This document shows, in pieces, positions 13,507 through 20,401 of a DNA stretch of 42,362 nt. The notes below the pieces were generated by a model that was given only the letters and a program-made list of their open reading frames with translations, made no database searches and had not been told where the DNA came from. The translations under genes were made by a program, and so were the position numbers. Numbering within the stretch: the first letter of the stretch is position 1; each line of letters starts with the position of its first letter. Source of the stretch: an uncultured Geobacteraceae bacterium (GTDB taxonomy: Bacteria; Desulfobacterota; Desulfuromonadia; Geobacterales; Pseudopelobacteraceae); assembly GCA_903958085.1 (NCBI GenBank), contig CAJBRY010000695.1:1-42362 (forward strand). The letters are read 5' to 3'.

Positions 13507-14400
13507 ATGAGCGAAGAAATCGCAACTTTACCGCAACTACCCGTTACTCAAAAAATAATAGTCCATGACAACAGCGAATTTTCAGCTTTGCTGGATACGG
13601 GCAAATTTGAACAGTTATGGCGCATAGCCACGATCTTTGCCGGTTCTCAACTTGTCCCTGTCCATTATCAGAAATCGAAGGAAAATTGTTTTCTCGGTCT
13701 CCAGATGGCTTTCCGTCTCGGTGTAGATCCTATGATGCTGATGCAGAACACATTTGTTATCGGGGGTAGGCCTGGTATGGAATCGAAGATGATTATTGCC
13801 CTGATTAATTCCAGTGGCCTGTTTGAAGACCCTCTCGAATATGAAATTGTTGGGGATGACCCTAAGGATGCGAAATACAAAGTCCGGGCGTTCGCTAATA
13901 GAAAAGGGACAGGGAAATCATGTCTAGGTCCCTGGATTGACTGGTCGATGGTGAGGGCCGAAGGGTGGGACAGTAAAAATGGGAGTAAGTGGAAGTCTAT
14001 TCCGTCCCAAATGTTTTGTTATCGTGCCGCAGCATTTTTCGGCCGTCTCTATTGTCCCGAACGTCTTCTAGGTATGCAGACGGCTGAAGAACTACAGGAC
14101 ATAACGCCTGTCAATGGTTTAGTTAGTGGTCCTATGGTGGCTGACGTTGTTTCCAGGTTTAACAATGGCACTGTACCCGACGAGCTAAATATTGAACCTG
14201 AAGCACCGGCCTTGGAAGATTCGCAAACCAAAAATATAAAGAAGCACAAGGAAATAATTGAAGTTTTGGAGCCGGAGCCGGAATCTGAACCGATACCGGA
14301 ATGTGAATATTGCCAGAGAAATGATGGTCAACATGATAATTCATGTCCAGACAACACTCCGACTACGGACGGTCGCAAGCCAGAGCTTCCTGGCTGGTAA
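13507..14400 (+). CDS. recT: RecT-family single-strand annealing protein
   Basis: The 297-residue product matches phage RecT-type annealing proteins: CFLGLQMAFRLGVDPMMLMQ, NTFVIGGRPGMESKMIIALI, an EGWDSKNGSKWKSIPSQMFC segment leading into YRAAAFFGRLYCPERLLGMQ. The C-terminal ~90 residues are acidic and low-complexity, ending with a small CEYCQRNDGQHDNSC ribbon-like motif that could be an interaction tail. It anneals complementary strands during recombination or concatemer formation. The ribosome site AAGGAG is shared in sequence with the duplicated early leader. A terminator follows. Confidence 0.85.
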   Translation: MSEEIATLPQLPVTQKIIVHDNSEFSALLDTGKFEQLWRIATIFAGSQLVPVHYQKSKENCFLGLQMAFRLGVDPMMLMQNTFVIGGRPGMESKMIIALINSSGLFEDPLEYEIVGDDPKDAKYKVRAFANRKGTGKSCLGPWIDWSMVRAEGWDSKNGSKWKSIPSQMFCYRAAAFFGRLYCPERLLGMQTAEELQDITPVNGLVSGPMVADVVSRFNNGTVPDELNIEPEAPALEDSQTKNIKKHKEIIEVLEPEPESEPIPECEYCQRNDGQHDNSCPDNTPTTDGRKPELPGW

Positions 14401-14415
14401 GCATATTCTCTGATC

Positions 14416-14439
14416 GCCGGGTGATAAACCCGGCTTTTT
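14416..14439 (+). terminator. Rho-independent terminator after the recombination genes
   Basis: A perfect 7-base stem GCCGGGT/ACCCGGC (14416-14422 with 14428-14434), a 5-base loop and five T. It separates the recombination genes from the replication genes and lies only 14 bases before the initiator start. Confidence 0.85.
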
Positions 14440-14452
14440 CTATGGTGTTGGT

Positions 14453-15283
14453 ATGAAATGGGTAAAACTACATCACCGCTTGATTGAATCTCTGTGTTTT
14501 GGAGACTCGGCGTTATTGCATATATGGATATATTTATTGTTAGATGCAGTCCATATGGAGACTGAAATTTTGATTGGACGTCAGGTCATAATATTACAAC
14601 CCGGTCAGATCGTTACAAACAGGATGACCATAGCAGCTAAAACAGGGATACAGGAATCAAAAGTTGAAAGAATCCTTAAAAAATTGGTAAGTGAACAACA
14701 AATTGAACAACAAAAATTTACAAAATACCGAATAATATCAATAGTTAACTGGCTTCCATACCAACAAAGTGAACAGCAAAGTGAACAACAAATACAAAAT
14801 GTGCAAAAAAGCGGTCTAAAAGGGCAAATTGAACAACAAAGTGAACAACAAAGTGAACAACAAAAATTTGCTAAAAATTCAATAATACCAATAATTAACA
14901 TTGATGCCTGTTCGCAAAGTGAACAGCAAAGTGAACAACAAAATAATGCCATGCAAACAACGAAATGTTTTGATGTTTTTTGGGCGGCTTATCCAAGGAA
15001 AACAGGTAAGGAAATAGCACGGCAGTCGTGGAAGCGTTTAGCAGATCCTGTAGCGACACTCGACCTGATTTTAAAGGCTTTGGCTTGGCAAACGGTTTCA
15101 GCAGACTGGAACAAGGACAACGGCCAGTTTATACCCATGCCGTCTACATACCTGAATCAAGGAAGATGGCAGGACGAGCCATTTCAACGACATTCGATAA
15201 CTCAACTAAACTATAATTCCAAAACATTACAACGCAACGCACTAAACGCCCAGGCAGCGTTAGAATTTGGAGAGGGGAAATGA
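14453..15283 (+). CDS. Replication initiator (O-like/replisome organiser)
   Basis: The 276-residue product starts MKWVKLHHRLIESLCFGDSA, the usual opening of phage replisome-organiser winged-helix proteins, and its N-terminal ~95 residues include RMTIAAKTGIQESKVERILK as DNA-reading helix. A glutamine-rich linker follows, made by repeated SEQQ units. A C-terminal domain (from about 175, FDVFWAAYPRKTGKEIARQS WKRL) is typical of the DnaT/O-like family. The linker DNA is a set of 12-base iterons, as in lambda O, where the origin lies inside the initiator gene. It is coupled to the helicase-loader-like gene by ATGA. Confidence 0.8.
   Translation: MKWVKLHHRLIESLCFGDSALLHIWIYLLLDAVHMETEILIGRQVIILQPGQIVTNRMTIAAKTGIQESKVERILKKLVSEQQIEQQKFTKYRIISIVNWLPYQQSEQQSEQQIQNVQKSGLKGQIEQQSEQQSEQQKFAKNSIIPIINIDACSQSEQQSEQQNNAMQTTKCFDVFWAAYPRKTGKEIARQSWKRLADPVATLDLILKALAWQTVSADWNKDNGQFIPMPSTYLNQGRWQDEPFQRHSITQLNYNSKTLQRNALNAQAALEFGEGK
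14690..14943 (+). repeat. Iteron clusters; probable replication origin
   Basis: Nine copies of a TGAACA(A/G)CAA unit lie in four clusters (about 14690-14714, 14769-14793, 14829-14865, 14919-14943), spaced 12 bases within clusters. The flanks are A+T-rich (near 14712-14750 and 14862-14900). In lambda the corresponding arrangement in gene O is the origin of replication. The same DNA encodes the SEQQ linker of the initiator. Confidence 0.65.
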
Positions 15284-15627
15284 CTGAGACAGATCGTAAA
15301 AAATTTGCTGCAATAATGAGCGCGATGGGTACGGTTTTTTCATGTGATGTTCCGAGGGCTCTCATTTCGCTATATTTCAATGCACTTGAACGCCTGACGA
15401 TTGAGCAGGTATCTTATGCAGCTCAAAAAGCTATAGCATGTTTACGTTTCTTCCCCAAACCAGTCGAATTGTTGGAATATGGCAGAATAACGCCCATACA
15501 AATTAACGGCAAAATCGAACCGGTGTTACTTCCCGAGACAATCACGCCGCCGGCAGAGGCCAGACAGAGGTTACAAAATCTGTTCGACGAACTAAACCGT
15601 TCGTTCGGAACTGAGTTGAAAGCGTGA
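15280..15627 (+). CDS. Helicase-loader-like replication protein
   Basis: The 115-residue product has the arrangement KFAAIMSAMGTVFSCDVPRA LISLYFNALERLTIEQVSYA ... RFFPKPVELLEY. This is the pattern of G39P/P-like loaders and related phage proteins (a helical domain in which xxFPxPxEL is typical). Such proteins bring the host replicative helicase to the initiator. The ATGA overlap with the initiator gene and the order O-like then P-like support the call. The C-terminus is proline-rich then helical. Confidence 0.6.
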   Translation: MTETDRKKFAAIMSAMGTVFSCDVPRALISLYFNALERLTIEQVSYAAQKAIACLRFFPKPVELLEYGRITPIQINGKIEPVLLPETITPPAEARQRLQNLFDELNRSFGTELKA

Positions 15628-15815
15628 TGTACCCCGAGTTTATACAGCTTTCCGTCGCAGATCAGCTTAGAGAAGAAACGCTGTCAATGATGACAATAGA
15701 CGGCGGGTTGTCTGAAGAAGAAGCCATCGCGATAATTGACCATCTACAACTTGAATTGATGCACGGGAATAGAAAGATTTGGTATATGGGACGAGCTAAA
15801 AACAAAAAACGATAG
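15627..15815 (+). CDS. Small acidic hypothetical protein
   Basis: A 62-residue product (63 if the GTG three bases earlier is used). The start overlaps the previous stop as TGATG. The sequence is helical: YPEFIQLSVADQLREETLSM followed by GGLSEEEAIAIIDHLQLELM and a basic tail. No family recognised. It is linked by position to the replication genes. Confidence 0.55.
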   Translation: MYPEFIQLSVADQLREETLSMMTIDGGLSEEEAIAIIDHLQLELMHGNRKIWYMGRAKNKKR

Positions 15816-15879
15816 CGGTGTGTTAGTTGAAAGAGAAATTGGCTTAGATGAGTAAGTACGGAACTTCAAGGGGGATATC

Positions 15880-16203
15880 ATGGATTACCAACATGCGCTG
15901 CGGAAATTAAGAACGATGAAAACATCATTGCAAGAACTGAATACGGCATTTGAGGTCTTGTATGATGCCGTTGGTAGTGATCCTGACAGTAGGCTAAATA
16001 CCGCAGTCGTACGGATAGTTGATCTCATGCTTTCAACACTTGCGGAAAACATAGAGGTGTCCAGCGAATCTTTGAGCTGGCTTGTGTTAGAAAATGCGTG
16101 GGGGGATAAACAGTTATCGGCTTCTATCGACGGTATTGATTTCGTTATCGACTCTCTCGAATCATTCTTAGAGTTTGAAAAGCATAAGGGGGTATTATGC
16201 TGA
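15880..16203 (+). CDS. Hypothetical helical protein
   Basis: The 107-residue product starts after AAGGGGG. It is predicted almost entirely helical (MDYQHALRKLRTMKTSLQEL, NTAVVRIVDLMLSTLAENIE) with an acidic C-terminal helix. I do not recognise the family. Its end overlaps the start of the next gene. Confidence 0.6.
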   Translation: MDYQHALRKLRTMKTSLQELNTAFEVLYDAVGSDPDSRLNTAVVRIVDLMLSTLAENIEVSSESLSWLVLENAWGDKQLSASIDGIDFVIDSLESFLEFEKHKGVLC

Positions 16204-16454
16204 AACCCTGCGAACATTGCCAGAAAGAATATATGGCTGATAAACGCCATAGTGGACCGTATTTCCGGTATTGTCCTGCTTGCAGGAAAGAAATACAGAA
16301 GCAGAGGCGATACTCGCGAGGATCGAGACAGCAAGGGCCGACAGCCAACAGCGGAGAGCTGGAATATCTTATTCATTGGGCCTGTGACGGCGTTCCAGTG
16401 ACAAACTGGCGGCCGCTGGCGGCTACGGGTGAGTGCGCCTGGCTGATGGCGTAG
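16197..16454 (+). CDS. Zinc-ribbon protein
   Basis: The 85-residue product contains CEHCQKEYMADKRHSGPYFR followed by YCPACRKE, a four-cysteine zinc ribbon, then a very basic segment (KEIQKQRRYSRGSRQQG). That suggests nucleic-acid binding. The start overlaps the previous gene by seven bases with GGGGG just upstream. Function unknown. Confidence 0.6.
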   Translation: MLKPCEHCQKEYMADKRHSGPYFRYCPACRKEIQKQRRYSRGSRQQGPTANSGELEYLIHWACDGVPVTNWRPLAATGECAWLMA

Positions 16455-16520
16455 TTTGGTTAGAATTTCAGGCACACGCTGCCGCAAGGATAGAGGAAAA
16501 CAAAATTTCGGAGGTAGGGA

Positions 16521-17609
16521 ATGGATACATCAGTCGAGAGTACCGCATCTCAACAGCCTGTCATCAAAGCTTATAAAGGCTTTGACAAAAATATGCAGTG
16601 CCGTGGTTATCAGTACAAGGTCGGTGAGTCTTACGAACACCAGGGGAAAGTGAAAGCATGCGAGGGCGGTTTTCATTCGTGCGAATATCCGCTTGATGTA
16701 TTCAAATATTATGAACCTGCTTCAGCAGAATTTGCAGAAGTAGAGGCCGCTGGTGAGATCAGCAAGCATGGAGATGATACTAAGGTCTCATCTTCAAAAC
16801 TGACGGTTAAAGCCTCCATCGGGTTACCTGGTCTCATCAGTGCCGCCATAGAATATACGATGGCCCGTATTAAAACCAATGGTACCACCAGCAACTCAGG
16901 CAGTGACGGTGCTGCTAGCAACTCAGGCAGTTACGGTGCTGCTAGCAACTCAGGCGAGTACGGTGCTGCTAGCAACTCAGGCGATAACGGTGCTGCTAGC
17001 AACTCGGGTTACAAAGGTGCTGCTAGCAACTCAGGCGAGTACGGTGCTGCTAGCAACTCAGGCGATAACGGTGCTGCTAGCAACTCGGGTTACAAAGGTG
17101 CTACTAGCAACTCAGGCGATGCCGGTGCTGCTAGCAACTCAGGCATCCAAGGTGCTGCTAGCAACTCAGGCGAGTACGGTGCTGCTAGCAACTCAGGCAG
17201 TTACGGTGCTGCTAGCAACTCAGGCACAAGAGGTGCTGCTAGCAACTCAGGCCACCAAGGCGCTGCTAGCAACTCAGGCCTCCAAGGTGCTGCTAGCAAC
17301 TCAGGCCACCGCGGCGCTGCTAGCAACTCAGGCCTCCAAGGTGCTGCTAGCAACTCAGGCAGTTACGGTGCTGCTAGCAACTCAGGATCGGACGGAATAG
17401 CTGCCGCGTTTGGTTATGAGGGTAAATCCAAATCAACAGAGAGCGGAGCAATCGTCTGTGTCTACCGAGATGACGAGGGCAAGCTTGTCCATATCAAGGC
17501 CAGCAAAGTAGGCGACAATGGTATCAAGGCTGATACCTGGTACATGCTGGATTCCGATGGCGAGTTTGTGGATTGCCGAAACACTGAAAAGTTGGAAGCA
17601 GGATTATAA
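16521..17609 (+). CDS. DUF7666-like protein with 19 nine-residue repeats
   Basis: The 362-residue product has an N-terminal domain (about 13-85) reading IKAYKGFDKNMQCRGYQYKV, CEGGFHSCEYPLDVFKYY and DDTKVSSSKLTV, which I associate with DUF7666. Residues 123-293 are 19 tandem units of consensus ASNSGxxGA, then a unique C-terminal domain (about 294-362). Only two positions per unit vary, so the array should form a regular solenoid. Proteins with this plan occur in many phages; the function is unknown. The ATG at 16521 has GGAGG seven bases upstream. Confidence 0.7.
   Translation: MDTSVESTASQQPVIKAYKGFDKNMQCRGYQYKVGESYEHQGKVKACEGGFHSCEYPLDVFKYYEPASAEFAEVEAAGEISKHGDDTKVSSSKLTVKASIGLPGLISAAIEYTMARIKTNGTTSNSGSDGAASNSGSYGAASNSGEYGAASNSGDNGAASNSGYKGAASNSGEYGAASNSGDNGAASNSGYKGATSNSGDAGAASNSGIQGAASNSGEYGAASNSGSYGAASNSGTRGAASNSGHQGAASNSGLQGAASNSGHRGAASNSGLQGAASNSGSYGAASNSGSDGIAAAFGYEGKSKSTESGAIVCVYRDDEGKLVHIKASKVGDNGIKADTWYMLDSDGEFVDCRNTEKLEAGL
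16887..17399 (+). repeat. 19 x 27-base coding tandem repeat
   Basis: Exactly 513 bases make 19 units of 27 bases. About 21 bases per unit are nearly invariant (core GGTGCTGCTAGCAACTCAGG), and six bases encode the variable residue pair. Pairs in order: SD SY EY DN YK EY DN YK DA IQ EY SY TR HQ LQ HR LQ SY SD. The run EY-DN-YK is duplicated, showing growth by 81-base block duplication. Confidence 0.9.
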
Positions 17610-17670
17610 CGGCTTGAGGGTCAGCGGGTTCTCTGCTGCACCCGATGGTTATGTCACGAAAGGATAATTT

Positions 17671-18048
17671 ATGACGAACAGAGAAGCACACGAAGAAGCG
17701 GCAGGAATGGGGCTGGAAGATGGGTTTTTCTCTCGCAATGGCATTGACCCTGACGGAGAATATTTCAAGGCATGTGAAAACTGCAACAAGGTTTACGAGC
17801 GGGAATACAGCAATGGTGGCAAACAGTGCTTCGGGTTGGTCAAGGATACATTCCGAGATTGCGACGTTATCCGCGCTTGCCAGAAATACGACAACGGCAA
17901 GATGTTTTTGCAGGACTTGTCACCGGATGAGGCAGCAGAAATGGCAACAGGATATTCCGCTGCAATCAGAACATGGTTCAGTTTCTTTTATCAGCGACCA
18001 TGCGAAACCTGCGGACAGAAGGAATCAGACTGCAATGTTGCAGAGTGA
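17671..18048 (+). CDS. Hypothetical cysteine-containing protein
   Basis: The 125-residue product starts after AAAGGA. It contains CENCNKVY near residue 35, further single cysteines and a C-terminal CETCGQKESDC, consistent with metal binding. The middle is helical (LSPDEAAEMATGYSAAIRTW). No family recognised. A second frame is open across part of the gene but has no start signal. Confidence 0.6.
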   Translation: MTNREAHEEAAGMGLEDGFFSRNGIDPDGEYFKACENCNKVYEREYSNGGKQCFGLVKDTFRDCDVIRACQKYDNGKMFLQDLSPDEAAEMATGYSAAIRTWFSFFYQRPCETCGQKESDCNVAE

Positions 18049-18146
18049 CATACCGTGTGAATCAGCCGCCCGCCACGGCTGATATCGGGACCGGCCTGCT
18101 TACTTCGGGTCGGCAGGATAAAACTCTCAGGAAAGGTGATACCAAA

Positions 18147-18359
18147 ATGAGCAGGACAGATATAAACTTGACGGATTTAATGGCTGAGAATATCCACTTA
18201 ATGCAAGAACTTACGGGTATGACTAAACGCATTGATAACTTTAACGCATGGTTAGACACGTTTCCGTTTGAGAATAGCACTCTTACCGTATGCAAAGCAC
18301 GACAGGCTATAGCGGGAAACCAACCAACAGCTCCAAGAAAACCTTGTTATGGTGTTTAA
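18147..18359 (+). CDS. Small hypothetical protein
   Basis: A 70-residue product; the ATG at 18147 is chosen because GGAAAGGTGA lies upstream, although the frame is open earlier. It is helical (LMAENIHLMQELTGMTKRID) with a proline-containing tail. The preceding 98 bases hold two hairpins, ATCAGCCG/CGGCTGAT and CCTGC/GCAGG. Function unknown. Confidence 0.55.
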   Translation: MSRTDINLTDLMAENIHLMQELTGMTKRIDNFNAWLDTFPFENSTLTVCKARQAIAGNQPTAPRKPCYGV

Positions 18360-18373
18360 TTTAGGAGGTTAGA

Positions 18374-18556
18374 ATGAGCGAGAAAGATCAAAAAAGCGCA
18401 TACATGAAAATGTTGATCGGCATGGCAACTGACGTATTGATGGGGCGAGGGCCAACCCCAAAAGCGTTGATTTCTAATCTTCGCACCACGGCGGATGCTT
18501 TGGAAAAAATGCTACCTGAAAATTGTGATGAAGAAGGTTTTATTGTTGGAACATAA
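18374..18556 (+). CDS. Small hypothetical helical protein
   Basis: The 60-residue product starts after AGGAGG. It reads as two helices (KSAYMKMLIGMATDVLMGRG and ALISNLRTTADALEKMLPEN). No family recognised. It is followed by 254 bases without a gene that contain several symmetric elements. Confidence 0.6.
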   Translation: MSEKDQKSAYMKMLIGMATDVLMGRGPTPKALISNLRTTADALEKMLPENCDEEGFIVGT

Positions 18557-18565
18557 CGGTTTGAG

Positions 18566-18678
18566 CTGCGCTGCGCTCGCAGCGCAGTCAGTCACCAGCG
18601 TTTTGTTATAAATCGTTGGTGCCACGGAGAGATTTATAACGGGAGGGCAACTGTTAGGAATTTCCGAATAGTTCGGAA
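18566..18678. promoter_or_regulatory. Three inverted repeats upstream of the kinase gene
   Basis: CTGCGCTGC/GCAGCGCAG (18566-18587, 4-base loop) is a very stable hairpin without a proper T-run, so it is not a clear terminator. GTTATAAATC/GATTTATAAC (18605-18614 with 18631-18640) is a perfect 10-base inverted repeat. TTCCGAA-TAG-TTCGGAA (18662-18678) is a perfect compact palindrome of operator type. The cluster suggests regulation of the kinase gene or a recombination site. Confidence 0.45.
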
Positions 18679-18742
18679 AGAGGGAAATCGGGAAATCGGG
18701 AGGTCTATCAGAGCAGCACACCCCGAGATGGTGGTATACGGA

Positions 18743-18797
18743 ACACACGAGAAACACACGAGAAACACACGAGAAACACACGAGAAACACACGAGAA
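18743..18797 (+). repeat. Five 11-base tandem repeats before the kinase gene
   Basis: Five exact copies of ACACACGAGAA lie head to tail, ending ten bases before the ATG of the kinase gene and running into its AAGGAG ribosome site. A period of 11 bases is about one helical turn, so bound proteins would line up on one face of the DNA. Confidence 0.9.
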
Positions 18798-18810
18798 ACA
18801 AGGAGATCAC

Positions 18811-19236
18811 ATGAAAAAATTATGGATGACAGTAGGACTCCCGAGATCAGGTAAAACAACCTCTGCCCGTGGCATGAATATGCCGATTGTAAACCCTGAC
18901 TCAATCCGTCTGGCACTCCACGGGCAGCGATTCATAGAAGAGTCAGAACCGATGGTGTGGGCGATGGCAAAGTACATGGTAGCCGCTCTTTTTGAGGCCG
19001 GTCACGATGATGTTGTACTGGATACCACAAACACCACCGTCAAGCGCCGTGATGAATGGATTGACAAGCGGTGGGTGCGTAAAATGGTTGTTATGCCAGC
19101 AACTAAAGAAACTTGCATTGAACGGGCGAATGCTCTGGATGATGCTTATATCCTGCCGATCATTGAGAAAATGGCGGCACAGTTTGAACCGTATGATTGG
19201 GCAAACGAGGACATGGAGTGGGAACGTCACATTTAG
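18811..19236 (+). CDS. P-loop nucleic-acid kinase (polynucleotide kinase-like)
   Basis: The 141-residue product has a Walker A motif GLPRSGKTT (9-17), the VNPDSIR segment (about 31-37) that in T4 polynucleotide kinase carries the catalytic Asp, and LDTTNTTVKRRDEW (family DxTN...R), followed by CIERAN. It is the 5'-kinase domain alone, without phosphatase or ligase. Likely substrates are 5'-OH ends of RNA or DNA, for example in repair of host-inflicted nicks. The stop TAG is followed in the same frame by a transposon relic, and the frame reopens after it, so the C-terminus may have been altered. Confidence 0.7.
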   Translation: MKKLWMTVGLPRSGKTTSARGMNMPIVNPDSIRLALHGQRFIEESEPMVWAMAKYMVAALFEAGHDDVVLDTTNTTVKRRDEWIDKRWVRKMVVMPATKETCIERANALDDAYILPIIEKMAAQFEPYDWANEDMEWERHI

Positions 19237-19391
19237 CATCGTAATATCTTAGCGGCAGGACATGCCGTACTAGCCTGTGGAGAGATAGTGCCGTTAGACT
19301 TCTCGATGAATCAGGAACCCGCCGAAGCGATTCAAGCATACGCCTGAACGCCGTAGGAATCCCCGTCTGTTCACGGCGGGGAGGATGTCAA
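19237..19391 (+). mobile_element. IS200/IS605-type TnpB relic: tnpB tail plus right end
   Basis: The first 35 codons read NILAAGHAVLACGE...SMNQEPAEAIQAYA-stop, which matches the C-terminus of IS200/IS605 TnpB proteins after the last RuvC aspartate. The stop is followed by CGCCGTAGGAATCCCCG, a hairpin CCCCGTC/GGCGGGG (19361-19381) and the terminal GAGGATGTCAA, the usual right end of these elements. TnpB catalytic parts and the left end are missing. In intact elements this segment is also the omega-RNA scaffold, with the guide taken from the bases just beyond the right end (from about 19392). Confidence 0.75.
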
Positions 19392-19627
19392 AAAATTCGA
19401 TGACGACAGGGTGATACCGTTTAGAGCGCCGTAAATCGTCGTCACAGACACCACAGAGACCGACCACGACATCATGATCAATGCGGAATACATGGCCCTA
19501 CCGTACCGATGTGAACGCTGCGAAAGCAGAACGGCAGACCTCAAGAGGCATGATACCAGAGACCCATAGTTCTTTGATTTCCCCATCAGAGGCAAGCGGG
19601 TTAATCTCTGCGTCGAACATCGATGCT
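19392..19627. other. Convergent region without a confident gene
   Basis: Between the transposon end and the outer spanin stop I see two weak candidates. On the minus strand 19498-19620 encodes 40 residues (starts MFDAEINPLASDGEIKELWV) and then an amber stop after which the frame stays open, but there is no ribosome site. On the plus strand 19474-19569 encodes 31 residues with a CERC pair, again without a ribosome site. In the kinase frame, 19393-19434 reads KFDDDRVIPFRAP-stop. No terminator is obvious where the operons meet. Confidence 0.4.
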
Positions 19628-19858
19628 TCAAATATCCTGGCACGCTTCGGCTAACTCTAAGAGTCTTGCAAGAGCGTCATCACTTAGGCCCCACCCCTTG
19701 AACTCCGGTGAGGTTTTGCAGTCGCCGGGCAGTATCCTGATCGCCATTGAGCTTTGCATCACAACTGGGGTTTTCGCTGCACAACTCGTCAATGCGAACA
19801 CTGACAGCATCAGTATTACCTTCAACAATATCTGTCCTGCCTTGCCGGATTTCTTCAT
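19628..19858 (-). CDS. Outer-membrane spanin lipoprotein (Rz1-like)
   Basis: The 76-residue product has a lipoprotein signal: basic start (MKKSGKAGQILLK), hydrophobic stretch (VILMLSVFA) and lipobox LTSC with the lipidated cysteine near residue 26. The mature part is short. The first 182 or so bases overlap the inner-spanin gene in another frame, the classic Rz/Rz1 arrangement. The pair spans the periplasm and fuses the two membranes at the end of lysis. The ATG at 19858 is chosen; a GTG one codon earlier is possible. Confidence 0.8.
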   Translation of the reverse strand: MKKSGKAGQILLKVILMLSVFALTSCAAKTPVVMQSSMAIRILPGDCKTSPEFKGWGLSDDALARLLELAEACQDI

Positions 19859-19964
19859 CACGCTGCGCCTTTTTCCTTTCTGGGCTGTTTTCTACCCACC
19901 ATTTCGCGTAGACAACTCCGACAGCGAGCAGACCCCCTAACACTGTTAAAATTGCTGTTATCAT
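19680..19964 (-). CDS. Inner-membrane spanin (Rz-like)
   Basis: The 94-residue product has an N-terminal membrane anchor (ITAILTVLGGLLAVGVVYAK, about 2-21) and a charged helical periplasmic part (ENSPERKKAQRDEEIRQGRT). It is short for the family, but the out-of-frame overlap with a lipoprotein gene is diagnostic. Its start overlaps the previous stop (ATGA-type). It would bridge to the outer spanin through its C-terminal helix. Confidence 0.75.
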   Translation of the reverse strand: MITAILTVLGGLLAVGVVYAKWWVENSPERKKAQRDEEIRQGRTDIVEGNTDAVSVRIDELCSENPSCDAKLNGDQDTARRLQNLTGVQGVGPK

Positions 19965-20194
19965 TTGTGGTTCTCGTTGCAGAAAATAATCAGTTGTTTC
20001 ACCGCGTTGGCAGTGTAACCCTCCGCTTTAGTGTCCTGCGTCACTTCAGCCGCGCACATGATCATGTGGTGAATTTGCAGGAGTTCCGCTTTCGCTGTAG
20101 GACCAAAGGACATTTTTGCTTCCTCCTGTCCAGCGGCAAAGGCTGTTTGTACGACTCTAACGGCTCCTATTAGGGCTTGTTCAATACTATTCAT
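19961..20194 (-). CDS. Small lysis-cassette protein of unknown function
   Basis: The 77-residue product is helical and has no clear membrane segment (GAVRVVQTAFAAGQEEAKMS, AKAELLQIHHMIMCAAEVTQ). It is coupled by overlapping stop/start codons to the holin upstream and the inner spanin downstream. It could be a regulator of lysis timing; no family recognised. Confidence 0.6.
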   Translation of the reverse strand: MNSIEQALIGAVRVVQTAFAAGQEEAKMSFGPTAKAELLQIHHMIMCAAEVTQDTKAEGYTANAVKQLIIFCNENHK

Positions 20195-20388
20195 TTCGTA
20201 GCCGATATGCCCGTGCCAGTTGTCGTTTGATCTTTAGAGAGAAAACCCAGTATGACTGGAACGATTCCCAGCGCCCACGCTTTCCAGTCCCAAATATTAC
20301 CACTCTGGATCATCGTTACTGTATATGTTACGATTCCGCCGACAATACCGGCTAATGTTGTCTGCCAGTTTGTAAGAATTGTTTCCAT
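20191..20388 (-). CDS. Holin (two membrane segments)
   Basis: The 65-residue product has two membrane segments, about 8-27 (WQTTLAGIVGGIVTYTVTMI) and 36-54 (WKAWALGIVPVILGFLSKD), with a short polar tail. Size, opening and position between endolysin and spanins fit a class II holin, which makes the inner-membrane lesions that release endolysin. The ribosome site AGGAG lies six bases before the ATG. Confidence 0.7.
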   Translation of the reverse strand: METILTNWQTTLAGIVGGIVTYTVTMIQSGNIWDWKAWALGIVPVILGFLSKDQTTTGTGISATK

Positions 20389-20401
20389 TTTGATCTCCTT
20401 T

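Noticed and set aside
16879-17400. Plus-strand frame of 173 codons (VLLATQA repeats) in the tandem-repeat region
   Set aside because: Out-of-frame reading of the 27-base repeat. The DUF7666-like frame has the start signal and unique flanking domains.
19371-19643. Minus-strand 90-codon frame across the transposon end and the outer spanin stop
   Set aside because: Runs through the transposon hairpin and the end of the spanin gene, has no ribosome site, and reads as low-quality Ser/Leu/Arg sequence.
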